A stretch of 17,032 nt of DNA from RUG11462 sp036308645 (GTDB taxonomy: Bacteria > Bacillota > Clostridia > Oscillospirales > Acutalibacteraceae): assembly GCA_036308645.1 (NCBI GenBank), contig JAXJVH010000031.1, forward strand, positions 1-17,032, read 5' to 3'. The notes beneath the pieces are model-generated. The model worked only from the letters and a program-made list of their open reading frames with translations. It was not told the DNA's origin and made no database searches. Every line of letters starts with the position of its first letter. The stretch's first letter is position 1. Positions 6,857-13,971 of this stretch are shown in pieces. A program made the position numbers and the translations under genes.

Positions 6857-7276
6857 CTAATAGCAGGTATACCGTTTGTGAAAGTTGCACAAATTGCCCG
6901 TTACAAAATGGTTACAAAACGCAATTAAAAAGTTACAAATTGTAATAAATGGCTCAAAATTAGGTTTCATTTCGTAATTTAAAAAATTTTTTTGTGCAAG
7001 TCACCGATTTTTTGTGAAAAAAATGCACATTTTCAAAAAAGCCTTTATTTAAAAGGGTTTCAGCGCCTTAAAAATTGCCTGATTTGATAAATTTTTAATT
7101 TTTAAAGCGCAAGAAGTTAACATAAAAATATGGGTTATGTAAACCGTTTCTGGATTAAATACATATTTTTACATTTTTCGACATAGAAAATGAGGTTATT
7201 TAAAGCGTTTTGATAATTTTTTCAAAGGAATTTCAAAGAAATTCGGTAAAAAATCATTGATAATTAAAGAATATCC
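6857..7276. other. Long AT-rich intergenic stretch with palindromes
   Basis: About 420 bp without a plausible gene lie between the divergent promoters of the G5/3D gene and the phosphorylase gene. Notable structures are a 14-bp inverted repeat (7063-7076 with 7097-7110, GCGCCTTAAAAATT), fully pairable including one G-U on the minus strand, and a perfect 17-bp palindrome GAATTTC-AAA-GAAATTC at 7228-7244. The latter lies about 33 bp upstream of the phosphorylase -35 and could be an operator. A pseudo-palindrome AAACCGTTT is at 7141-7149. No function can be assigned. Confidence 0.5.
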
Positions 7277-7305
7277 TTGCATTTTCGGTATAAATAATGT
7301 ATTAT
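7277..7305 (+). promoter_or_regulatory. Promoter of the glycogen phosphorylase gene
   Basis: TTGCAT (7277-7282), 17-nt spacer, TATTAT (7300-7305). The leader of about 95 nt contains a small hairpin GTTTAGT/ACTAAAC (7318-7324 and 7333-7339). Confidence 0.6.
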
Positions 7306-7405
7306 ATTAACTGTATGGTTTAGTGGCAGAGGACTAAACTACGTATGCAGTATTTTATGTATTATATAAGGTATAAACCTAATTTGATTTGAAGGGAAAT
7401 TGATA

Positions 7406-9796
7406 ATGGCTAAAAAAACAGCACCGCAAATTTCGGAATTGTTAAAAAATGAATTGTCAACACGTTACAAAATCGAGCCGCAGGACGCAACCAATAAGCA
7501 GATTTACAAAGCTTCGGTTCGCATTGTAAACGATATGTTGAAAGAACAGCAGTTGAAGTTTGCAAATGATTCTAAAAAGGGAAGCAAAAAACAAGTTTGC
7601 TATCTTTGTATGGAGTTCCTTATGGGACGTTCGCTTAAAAATAACTTGTATAATATGGGGTTGACCTCTGCATTTGAAAAAGCTTATAAAGAATTAGGAG
7701 TAAAAATTGATTCTATTTATGAAGAAGAACCCGACGCAGGCTTGGGTAACGGCGGTCTGGGCCGTCTTGCCGCTTGCTTTTTAGACGGTCTTGCTTCGCA
7801 GGGTATTCCGGCTTACGGTTACTCTATTTTGTATGAGTACGGTATTTTCCGTCAGAAGTTGGTTGACGGCTGGCAGACAGAAGCGCCTGATTTTTGGCTT
7901 TCGGGCGGTAAGGTTTGGCTCAATGAACGCCCTGATGAAGCTGTTGAAGTTAAATTTGACGGCTGGGTTGACGAAAATTGGGACGGCGCTTATCACCAGG
8001 TTAATCACAGAGACGCTATAACCGTTCTTGCTATTCCTTATGACCTTATGGTTGCCGGTTACAAGAATAAAGGCGTTTCGGTTCTTCGCCTTTGGTCGGC
8101 TAAAGCGCAAGGCTTTAATATGCAGTTGTTTAACGAGGGCGATTACCTTCGTGCAATGGAGCAGAACGCTATGGCAGAGGTTATTTCAAAGGTACTTTAT
8201 CCTGCAGATAACCATGTTGAGGGTAAATCATTAAGACTTAAACAGCAGTATTTCTTGGTTTCAGCGTCTATTCAGGATATTATTCACCGTCATTTGCGTG
8301 ATTACGGCGACTTGAATACGCTTCCCGAAAAGGTTGCTATTCATATTAATGATACACACCCGGCGCTTTGTATTCCCGAACTTATGAGAATTATGCTTGA
8401 TGAATGCGGTCTTGCATGGGATCACGCTTGGTCAATTGTTCAGCGTACCGTTGCATATACCAACCACACCGTAATGCGTGAAGCGCTTGAATGTTGGCCG
8501 GTTGAATTGTTTAAACAGAGATTACCGAGAATTTATCAGATTGTTCAGGAAATTGACAACCGTTCACGCCGTGAGATTTGGCTTAAAACCGAAGATGTTG
8601 ATTACGTTGAACGTACCGCTGTTATTTCAGGCGGATTGGTTAGAATGGCTAACCTTTCTATTATCGGCGGACATTCAGTAAACGGCGTTGCCGAACTTCA
8701 CAGCGAAATTCTTAAAGATACTGTATTTAACGATTATTACAGACTTTATCCCGAACGTTTTACCAATGTTACAAACGGTATCGCCCACAGAAGATGGCTT
8801 TGCCAGTCAAATCCGGGACTTACAAAACTTCTTGACAGTACAATCGGCGACGGTTATAAAACAAACGCTTTAAAACTTGCCGATTTTGAAGAGTATAAGA
8901 ATGATTCGGCAGTAAGAGAACAACTCGAGAAGATTAAATATGAGAATAAGGTTCGCCTTTCAAATATGGTTAAGCAGACTCAAGGTATTGACCTTGACCC
9001 GAACACCGTGTTTGACGTTCAGGCAAAACGTTTGCATGAGTATAAACGTCAGCACATGAATGCGCTTCATATTATATCCGATTATCTTGCTATTAAGGCT
9101 AATCCAAACGGTAACTTTACTCCGAAAACATATCTTTTTGCCGCTAAAGCGGCTCCGGGTTACTATCTTGCAAAGGATATTATTAAAATGATTAATAATA
9201 TCGCCGCTATGATTGATAAAGACCCTGATGTTAAAGGCAGACTTAAAGTTGCTTATCTTGAAGATTACCGTGTAACTCTTGCAGAAACTTTGATGCCTGC
9301 GGCTGACCTTTCAGAGCAGATTTCTTTGGCAGGTACCGAGGCTTCGGGTACAGGTAATATGAAGTTGATGATAAACGGCGCTATTACAATCGGTACCGAG
9401 GACGGCGCTAATGTTGAAATGCACCGTGCTGTAGGAGATGACAATATTATTATCTTCGGTATGACCGCCGATGGGGCCGCCGCACTTAAACCGCATTACA
9501 ACCCGCAGGGCTTCTATCAGAAGAACAATAATATCCGTGATGTTATTGATTTGCTTAAAAATCCGCATTACGGCGTTGAATCACCTTCGATTGTTTCTTC
9601 GCTTACTAATGTCGACCCGTATATGGTTCTTGCTGATTTTGATTCTTATTGCGACGCTCACCGTAAGGCTGACGCACTTTATGCCGATAAGGAAACTTGG
9701 GACAAGATGATGGTTACAAATATTGCAAAAGCAGGCATATTTGCTTCTGACAGAGCAATTATGGACTACGCAAAGAATATTTGGCATACTAAATAA
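7406..9796 (+). CDS. glgP: Glycogen/starch/alpha-glucan phosphorylase
   Basis: A cytoplasmic PLP-dependent GT35 enzyme that removes glucose from non-reducing ends of alpha-1,4-glucans by phosphorolysis, giving glucose-1-phosphate. The 796-aa length is typical. Visible signatures include LMGRSLKNNLYN, the glycine-rich DAGLGNGGLGRLAACFLDG near the N-terminus, AIHINDTHPAL, FDVQAKRLHEYKRQ, and the PLP-binding signature EASGTGNMKLMINGA with the Schiff-base lysine at residue 653, followed by GTEDGANVEM. The start is ATG 7406 (MAKKTAPQ), with AAGGG 9-10 nt upstream, rather than the TTG two codons earlier. It has its own promoter and terminator, so it is monocistronic. It probably cooperates with the GH13 enzyme at 11972-13813, which would debranch or shorten the dextrins phosphorylase leaves behind. 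Confidence 0.97.
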   Translation: MAKKTAPQISELLKNELSTRYKIEPQDATNKQIYKASVRIVNDMLKEQQLKFANDSKKGSKKQVCYLCMEFLMGRSLKNNLYNMGLTSAFEKAYKELGVKIDSIYEEEPDAGLGNGGLGRLAACFLDGLASQGIPAYGYSILYEYGIFRQKLVDGWQTEAPDFWLSGGKVWLNERPDEAVEVKFDGWVDENWDGAYHQVNHRDAITVLAIPYDLMVAGYKNKGVSVLRLWSAKAQGFNMQLFNEGDYLRAMEQNAMAEVISKVLYPADNHVEGKSLRLKQQYFLVSASIQDIIHRHLRDYGDLNTLPEKVAIHINDTHPALCIPELMRIMLDECGLAWDHAWSIVQRTVAYTNHTVMREALECWPVELFKQRLPRIYQIVQEIDNRSRREIWLKTEDVDYVERTAVISGGLVRMANLSIIGGHSVNGVAELHSEILKDTVFNDYYRLYPERFTNVTNGIAHRRWLCQSNPGLTKLLDSTIGDGYKTNALKLADFEEYKNDSAVREQLEKIKYENKVRLSNMVKQTQGIDLDPNTVFDVQAKRLHEYKRQHMNALHIISDYLAIKANPNGNFTPKTYLFAAKAAPGYYLAKDIIKMINNIAAMIDKDPDVKGRLKVAYLEDYRVTLAETLMPAADLSEQISLAGTEASGTGNMKLMINGAITIGTEDGANVEMHRAVGDDNIIIFGMTADGAAALKPHYNPQGFYQKNNNIRDVIDLLKNPHYGVESPSIVSSLTNVDPYMVLADFDSYCDAHRKADALYADKETWDKMMVTNIAKAGIFASDRAIMDYAKNIWHTK

Positions 9797-9806
9797 GATT
9801 AAAAGT

Positions 9807-9836
9807 AAAAAACGGCGAGCAATCTCGCCGTTTTTT
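9807..9836 (+). terminator. Terminator of glycogen phosphorylase gene
   Basis: Stem AAAAAACGGCGAG/CTCGCCGTTTTTT with loop CAAT, starting 11 bp after the stop codon, with T6 on the plus strand. Confidence 0.92.
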
Positions 9837-9856
9837 AGATATGTTGATTTAAAAAA

Positions 9857-10055
9857 GGTTCTTTTACAAAAGTTGGGGTGTATATTGGCCCCCTCTGACG
9901 AGGGAGCTGTCGAGCGAAGCGAGACTGAGGGAGAGAAAAGCCAAAGTATATATCTATCTTTATTCTTTCTCTCCCTCCGTCACGGCAAAGCCGTGCCACC
10001 TCCCTCGTCAGAGGGAGGCGGTAAGTGTTGAAACTCCAACATTAGGAATAGAACC
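9857..10055 (+). mobile_element. 199-bp MITE, copy 2
   Basis: Same 199-bp length, ends (GGTTCT...AGAACC) and internal palindromes as copy 1, in the opposite orientation. The flanks are TTTAAAAA at 9848-9855 and 10057-10064, offset by one base on each side, so the target duplication is imperfect, probably from slippage in the A-run. It lies 21 bp past the phosphorylase terminator, and its right end abuts the MATE 3' remnant. Confidence 0.8.
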
Positions 10056-10066
10056 GTTTAAAAAGT

Positions 10067-10104
10067 GTATGGATAAGTAATCTCTCGTCATAAGAATATA
10101 TTAA
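10067..10104 (+). pseudogene. Remnant of a MATE-gene 3' end
   Basis: These 38 bp match 11736-11773, the last codons of the intact MATE gene plus 13 bp of trailer, at 35 positions. The remnant reads VWISNLSS-stop against VWISNLVS-stop in the intact gene. So a second copy of the MATE 3' end lies directly upstream of the MATE gene, joined to the same repeat array that follows the intact gene. It points to a lost paralogue or to recombination between flanking repeats. Confidence 0.6.
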
Positions 10105-10397
10105 GAGCAGTTAGGGAGAGATGTCACACTTGAATATAAGTCTTAATGGGAGCAATGTAAAAAAGCATACTTAAATATTAAAGGCTGTGAGGGAGAGAAA
10201 TCACACTTAAATATAAGTCTTAATGGGAGCGATGTAAAAAAGCATACTTAAATATTAAAGGCTGTGAGGGAGAGAAATCACACTTGAATATAAGTCTTAA
10301 TGGGAGCGATGTAAAAAAGCATACTTAAATATTAAAGGCTGTGAGGGAGAGAAATCACACTTAAATATAAGTCTTAATGGGAGCGATGTAAAAAAAT
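10089..10397 (+). repeat. 77-bp tandem repeat array 1 (upstream of the MATE gene)
   Basis: Three full, nearly identical 77-bp units start with GCATAC at 10165, 10242 and 10319, preceded by a degenerate unit (10089-10164). The last unit ends at the MATE start codon. Each unit contains two Shine-Dalgarno-like GGGAG motifs and a poly-A run, and each reads, in one frame, a peptide that opens AYLNI, continues GCEGEKS and LNISL and ends VKK. Because 77 is not a multiple of three, each unit lies in the -1 frame relative to its predecessor. No start codon opens the full units; the degenerate first unit has ATG at 10121 (17 codons, MSHLNISLNG...). Confidence 0.9.
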
Positions 10398-11762
10398 ATG
10401 AAAGACAGAACTATATATAAACGCACGATTTTGCTTGCCGTTCCGATGATGATACAAAACGGACTTACTAATATGGTAGGTCTTATTGATAATGTTATGG
10501 TCGGAAGCCTTGAAACAGAGGCTATGACGGCGGTGTCTATTATAGGTCAACTGATGTTTGTGTTTAATTTAGCGGTTTTCGGCGGAATGTCCGGTCCGGG
10601 AATTTACGGCGCACAGTATTTCGGGCAAAAAAATAACGACGGATTGCGTAATACTTTTCGTATTAAAATATGGATAGGACTTTTTTGTCTTGCTTGCGGA
10701 TTGGCGGCTTTTATTTTCGGAAATGATTTTTTGATAGGGCTTTATCTTAAAGGCGAAAGCGAAACAGTCGACCCAACGCTTACTCTGAATTTTGCAAAAG
10801 AATATTTGGAGATTATGTTGTTGGGACTTGCGCCTTTTATAGTAACTCAAATATACGCTACAAGTATGCGTGAAACAGGCGAAAGCGTAATTCCGATGAC
10901 GTCGGGAATAGCGTCCGTTTTTGTGGATATTGTTTTTAATTATTTGTTGATTTTCGGCCATTTCGGCTTTCCTCGGCTCGGAGTAAAAGGCGCCGCCGTT
11001 GCTACGGTGCTTGCAAGAGTTGTTGAAATGACGGTAGTTCTTATAGCGGCGAATATGCGAAAAGAAAGGTTTGCATTTTTGCAAGGCGTGTTTAAAACGT
11101 TGCTTGTGCCGAAGAGCATTGCTTTAAAAATCGTCAAAAAAGGTCTGCCGATATTTGTTAATGAGTTTTTATGGGCAGGCGGAATTGCCGCACTTACACA
11201 ATGCTATTCAAGACTTGGACTTGATATCGTGGCAGGACTTAATATTTCAAATATATTGTGTAATTTGTTAAATGTTGTGTTTGTAGCGCTCGGTTCGGCG
11301 GTGGGAATTGTTATCGGTCAACTTTTGGGCGCTTGTGAATACGACAGAGCGAAAAAGTCATCGTTTAGCCTTATGTGGTTTACGGGGTTTGTCAGCGCAG
11401 GACTTGCGGCATTGCTTATTGCGGTTTCGGGTGCTTTCCCGAAACTTTATGCCACGACCGACGCAATAAGAGGTTACGGGCAGGGATTTATTATTATAAC
11501 TGCGGCGTTTTTTCCTATTCAGGGATTTTTAAATGCGCTTTATTTTACGCTTCGCTCGGGCGGAAAGACTTTTGTAACTTTTTTGTTCGATAGCGTTTAT
11601 ACTTGGGTTGCGGTGTTGCCGCTGGCGGTTTTGCTTTGTTCGTTTACAGGGTTGCCTGTTTTTGCAATATACGCAATAGTGCAGTCGGCAGATATATTAA
11701 AGTTGATTATCGGATGTGTGTTGATTAAAAAAGGCGTATGGATAAGCAATCTCGTGTCATAA
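10398..11762 (+). CDS. MATE family multidrug/Na+ antiporter
   Basis: A 454-aa polytopic membrane protein with the MATE pattern of two six-helix halves. The N-terminal helix ILLAVPMMIQNGLTNMVGLIDNVMVG has the conserved Pro and Asp. Also visible are GGMSGPGIYGAQYFGQKN between helices 2 and 3, GLAPFIVTQIYATSMRETG, and, in the second half, KKGLPIFVNEFLWAGG and ALGSAVGIVIGQLLGA. Members export cationic drugs or metabolites in exchange for Na+ or H+; the substrate is not predictable. The ATG at 10398 has GGGAG 14 nt upstream, rather far. An in-frame ATG-TAA (10386-10391) lies just before it, so the leader supplied by the repeat array may lower or modulate initiation. It is flanked on both sides by related 77-bp arrays, and its last codons are duplicated upstream of array 1. 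No terminator separates it from array 2 and the GH13 gene. Confidence 0.93.
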   Translation: MKDRTIYKRTILLAVPMMIQNGLTNMVGLIDNVMVGSLETEAMTAVSIIGQLMFVFNLAVFGGMSGPGIYGAQYFGQKNNDGLRNTFRIKIWIGLFCLACGLAAFIFGNDFLIGLYLKGESETVDPTLTLNFAKEYLEIMLLGLAPFIVTQIYATSMRETGESVIPMTSGIASVFVDIVFNYLLIFGHFGFPRLGVKGAAVATVLARVVEMTVVLIAANMRKERFAFLQGVFKTLLVPKSIALKIVKKGLPIFVNEFLWAGGIAALTQCYSRLGLDIVAGLNISNILCNLLNVVFVALGSAVGIVIGQLLGACEYDRAKKSSFSLMWFTGFVSAGLAALLIAVSGAFPKLYATTDAIRGYGQGFIIITAAFFPIQGFLNALYFTLRSGGKTFVTFLFDSVYTWVAVLPLAVLLCSFTGLPVFAIYAIVQSADILKLIIGCVLIKKGVWISNLVS

Positions 11763-11971
11763 GAATATATTAAAGAGAAGTAATGTGTAAAAAGCATACT
11801 TAAATATCGAGGGCTGTGAGGGTGAGAAGTCTTACTTGAACATCAGCCTTGATGGGAGCAATATAAAAAAGCATACTTAAATATCGAGGGCTGTGAGGGA
11901 GAGAAGTCTTACTTGAACATCAGTCTTGATGGGAGTAATGTAAAAAATCTTTAATGGGAGCGATGAAAAAA
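11760..11971 (+). repeat. 77-bp tandem repeat array 2 (between MATE and GH13 genes)
   Basis: Two full 77-bp units start at 11794 and 11871, with partial units at 11760-11793 and 11948-11971. They are related to array 1 but differ at 12 of 77 positions (11871 unit against the array 1 unit at 10165). Eight of the differences are third codon positions (all synonymous) and four are first positions in the AYLNI...VKK frame. The array begins at the MATE stop codon and ends at the GH13 start, so it supplies the GH13 ribosome site. Confidence 0.88.
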
Positions 11972-13813
11972 ATGTTTTATTCGTCTAAAATGAAAGAGTA
12001 TAAGTCGGTTTTTGGGGCGATAAAGAGAAATGAAGAAGTAATTTATAGGGTATTTGCGCCTTTTGCAAAAGCGGTTAATATGCTGGTAAGGAAAGGCGAG
12101 GGTACGCCGTTTGAGTATTATGGTATGGATTGCAAGAACGACGGCTGGTTTGAAAGGAAGACCTCGTTTGATGATGTCGGAGTTTATTTTTATCATTTCG
12201 AGATTTCGTATGACCACCGAAAACAAAGCATCTACTGCGGCGAGGATTTGTCGGATACCTCGGTCGGCATAGCCGATTGGCAACAAACTGTCTACGCAGA
12301 GGATTTTAAAGTGCCTGACTTTGCGAAAAAAGGCGTTATTTATCAGATTTTTCCCGATAGATTTTGTAAAGGTGAAATTGAGTATAAAGAGCAGTTTCCG
12401 GAAAGAGTAACGGCTGATTGGGGTGATGAGCCGCTTTACGCAAACGGAACTGTCGGAAAGGTTATAAATAATGACTATTTCGGCGGAAATTTCAACGGAA
12501 TACGTGAAAAACTGCCTTATTTAAAGAGTTTAGGCGTTACTATTGTATATTTGAATCCTATTTTTGAAGCACATTCAAACCATAGATATAATACCGCAAA
12601 TTATATGAAAGCCGACCCGATTTTGGGTACTAATGAGGAGTTTTCGCAACTTTGTAAAGCCGCAAAGGAAATGGGAATTTCGATAATTTTGGACGGCGTT
12701 TTTTCACATACCGGCGCCGATAGTATTTATTTTAATAAGTACGGCAGATATGATTCGCTCGGCGCATACCAGTCAACCGAATCGAAGTATTACAGTTGGT
12801 TTAAGTTTAATGAGTTTCCGAATAATTATACTTCGTGGTGGGGGTTTGATACCTTGCCGGAGGTTCAGGAAACCGATGAATCCTTTGTCGAGTTTATAAC
12901 AGGTAAAGGCGGCGTGATTGACTATTGGATGGAACTCGGTGCAAGCGGTTTTCGTCTTGACGTTGCCGATGAATTGCCCGATTGCTTTATTAAACAAATA
13001 AGAACCGCGGTAAAACGCAACGGAGGTTTGCTTTACGGCGAGGTCTGGGAGGACGCTTCAAATAAGGTTTCTTACGGCGAACAACGTGCATTCCTTTACG
13101 GCGATGAACTTGATACCGTGATGAATTATCCTTTTATGAATTTCATTATCTCTTTTGTAAAAGGTGGGAGCGGTACGTCTTTTATGAATTCGGTGTTGAG
13201 AATTTGCGAAAATTATCCGAAAGAATCGCTTGATTCGCTTATGAATTTGCTTTCAACTCACGATACCGAGCGAATTTTGACAACGCTTGCAGGCGAACCT
13301 GCTTTGAATAGAGGCAGAGAATGGCAGGCAGTTCAAAGAATGAGCGAAGATGAGAAAAGCGGCGGCGCAAGGCTTTTGAAATTAGCGTCAACGTTGCTTT
13401 ATACCTTGCCCGGCGTGCCTTGTATATACTACGGCGATGAGATTTTGACCGAGGGATATAGGGACCCGTTTAACCGTAAAAGTTTTGATTGGTCAAGGGC
13501 AAACGAGCAAAACGATATGCTTAATTGGTATAAAAAATTGGGCAAAATCCGTAGTGCCTGCCCTGCACTTGACGGTGGAAAATTTTTGCCTGTGCAGTCG
13601 GAAAAAGATTTTGTTTCTTATCTTCGCATTTGCGATGAGGGCGAGATTTTTGTGGTTGTCAATCCGTCGGAAAACCGCCGGGATATTTGGCTTTTGCCCG
13701 GTTGGAAAGATGATAAAACCATTATCGGTAACGAGAATGAAAACGGTATTTTAAAAGTTGAACCAAAATCTGTTGCAATCATGGGCAGAGGCGATTGGGT
13801 AGATAAAATTTAG
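11972..13813 (+). CDS. GH13 alpha-glucanase (neopullulanase/cyclomaltodextrinase/alpha-amylase type)
   Basis: A cytoplasmic (no signal peptide) glycoside hydrolase family 13 enzyme of 613 aa that hydrolyses alpha-glucans or maltodextrins. About 110 N-terminal residues form a beta-sandwich-like domain (VIYRVFAPFAKAVNMLV). The barrel opens at GVIYQIFPDRFCKG, with FGGNFNGIREKLPYLKSLG and the four GH13 regions: DGVFSH, GFRLDVADE with nucleophile Asp330, LYGEVWED with acid/base Glu357, and LLSTHDTER with Asp431. LPGVPCIYYGDE follows. The pattern fits subfamilies near GH13_20/GH13_39; debranching or cyclodextrin activity cannot be separated here. ATG 11972 (MFYSSKMKEYKS) is chosen because it fits the family start and has GGGAG 11 nt upstream; ATGs at 11963 and 11954 are in frame. 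It complements glgP in glycogen or maltodextrin breakdown. Confidence 0.92.
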   Translation: MFYSSKMKEYKSVFGAIKRNEEVIYRVFAPFAKAVNMLVRKGEGTPFEYYGMDCKNDGWFERKTSFDDVGVYFYHFEISYDHRKQSIYCGEDLSDTSVGIADWQQTVYAEDFKVPDFAKKGVIYQIFPDRFCKGEIEYKEQFPERVTADWGDEPLYANGTVGKVINNDYFGGNFNGIREKLPYLKSLGVTIVYLNPIFEAHSNHRYNTANYMKADPILGTNEEFSQLCKAAKEMGISIILDGVFSHTGADSIYFNKYGRYDSLGAYQSTESKYYSWFKFNEFPNNYTSWWGFDTLPEVQETDESFVEFITGKGGVIDYWMELGASGFRLDVADELPDCFIKQIRTAVKRNGGLLYGEVWEDASNKVSYGEQRAFLYGDELDTVMNYPFMNFIISFVKGGSGTSFMNSVLRICENYPKESLDSLMNLLSTHDTERILTTLAGEPALNRGREWQAVQRMSEDEKSGGARLLKLASTLLYTLPGVPCIYYGDEILTEGYRDPFNRKSFDWSRANEQNDMLNWYKKLGKIRSACPALDGGKFLPVQSEKDFVSYLRICDEGEIFVVVNPSENRRDIWLLPGWKDDKTIIGNENENGILKVEPKSVAIMGRGDWVDKI

Positions 13814-13826
13814 GGAAAAATTAAAA

Positions 13827-13914
13827 GGATCTTTTGCAAAAGTTGGGGTGTAGAGCGCCTCCCTCGTCAGAGGGAGGCGATAAGCGTTGAACCCCCAACA
13901 TTGGGAATAGAACC
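13827..13914 (+). mobile_element. 88-bp MITE derivative, copy 3
   Basis: It has the same ends as the 199-bp copies (GGATCTTTTGCAAAAG on the left, GGGAATAGAACC on the right) but lacks 111 bp between the two CTCCCTC/GAGGGAG palindromes, keeping one. It is flanked by perfect 8-bp duplications AATTAAAA (13819-13826 and 13915-13922), so it probably moved as the short form. It lies 13 bp past the GH13 stop and just before the terminator. Confidence 0.8.
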
Positions 13915-13920
13915 AATTAA

Positions 13921-13971
13921 AAATGCTGTATCTAATCTGTTGGTTTTGCAGATTAGATACAGCATTTTTTT
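13921..13971. terminator. Bidirectional terminator (GH13 gene and hydrolase gene)
   Basis: A perfect 19-bp stem (13921-13939 with 13949-13967, AAATGCTGTATCTAATCTG) and a 9-nt loop have T-runs on both strands. The plus-strand T-run reaches the stop codon of the leftward gene. Confidence 0.93.

Noticed and set aside
7139..7155. Catabolite-control (cre) site ATGTAAACCGTTTCTG upstream of glgP
   Set aside because: The central CG is displaced by one base from the cre consensus, and the site is more than 120 bp from the promoter; too weak to annotate.
10089..10397. CRISPR-like array
   Set aside because: Units are contiguous 77-bp tandem copies without unique spacers, and there are no cas genes.
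10569..11084. 171-codon antisense frame inside the MATE gene, and similar antisense frames in glgP, the isomerase and the GH13 gene
   Set aside because: Shadow frames of strongly supported genes; no start signals and no recognisable motifs.
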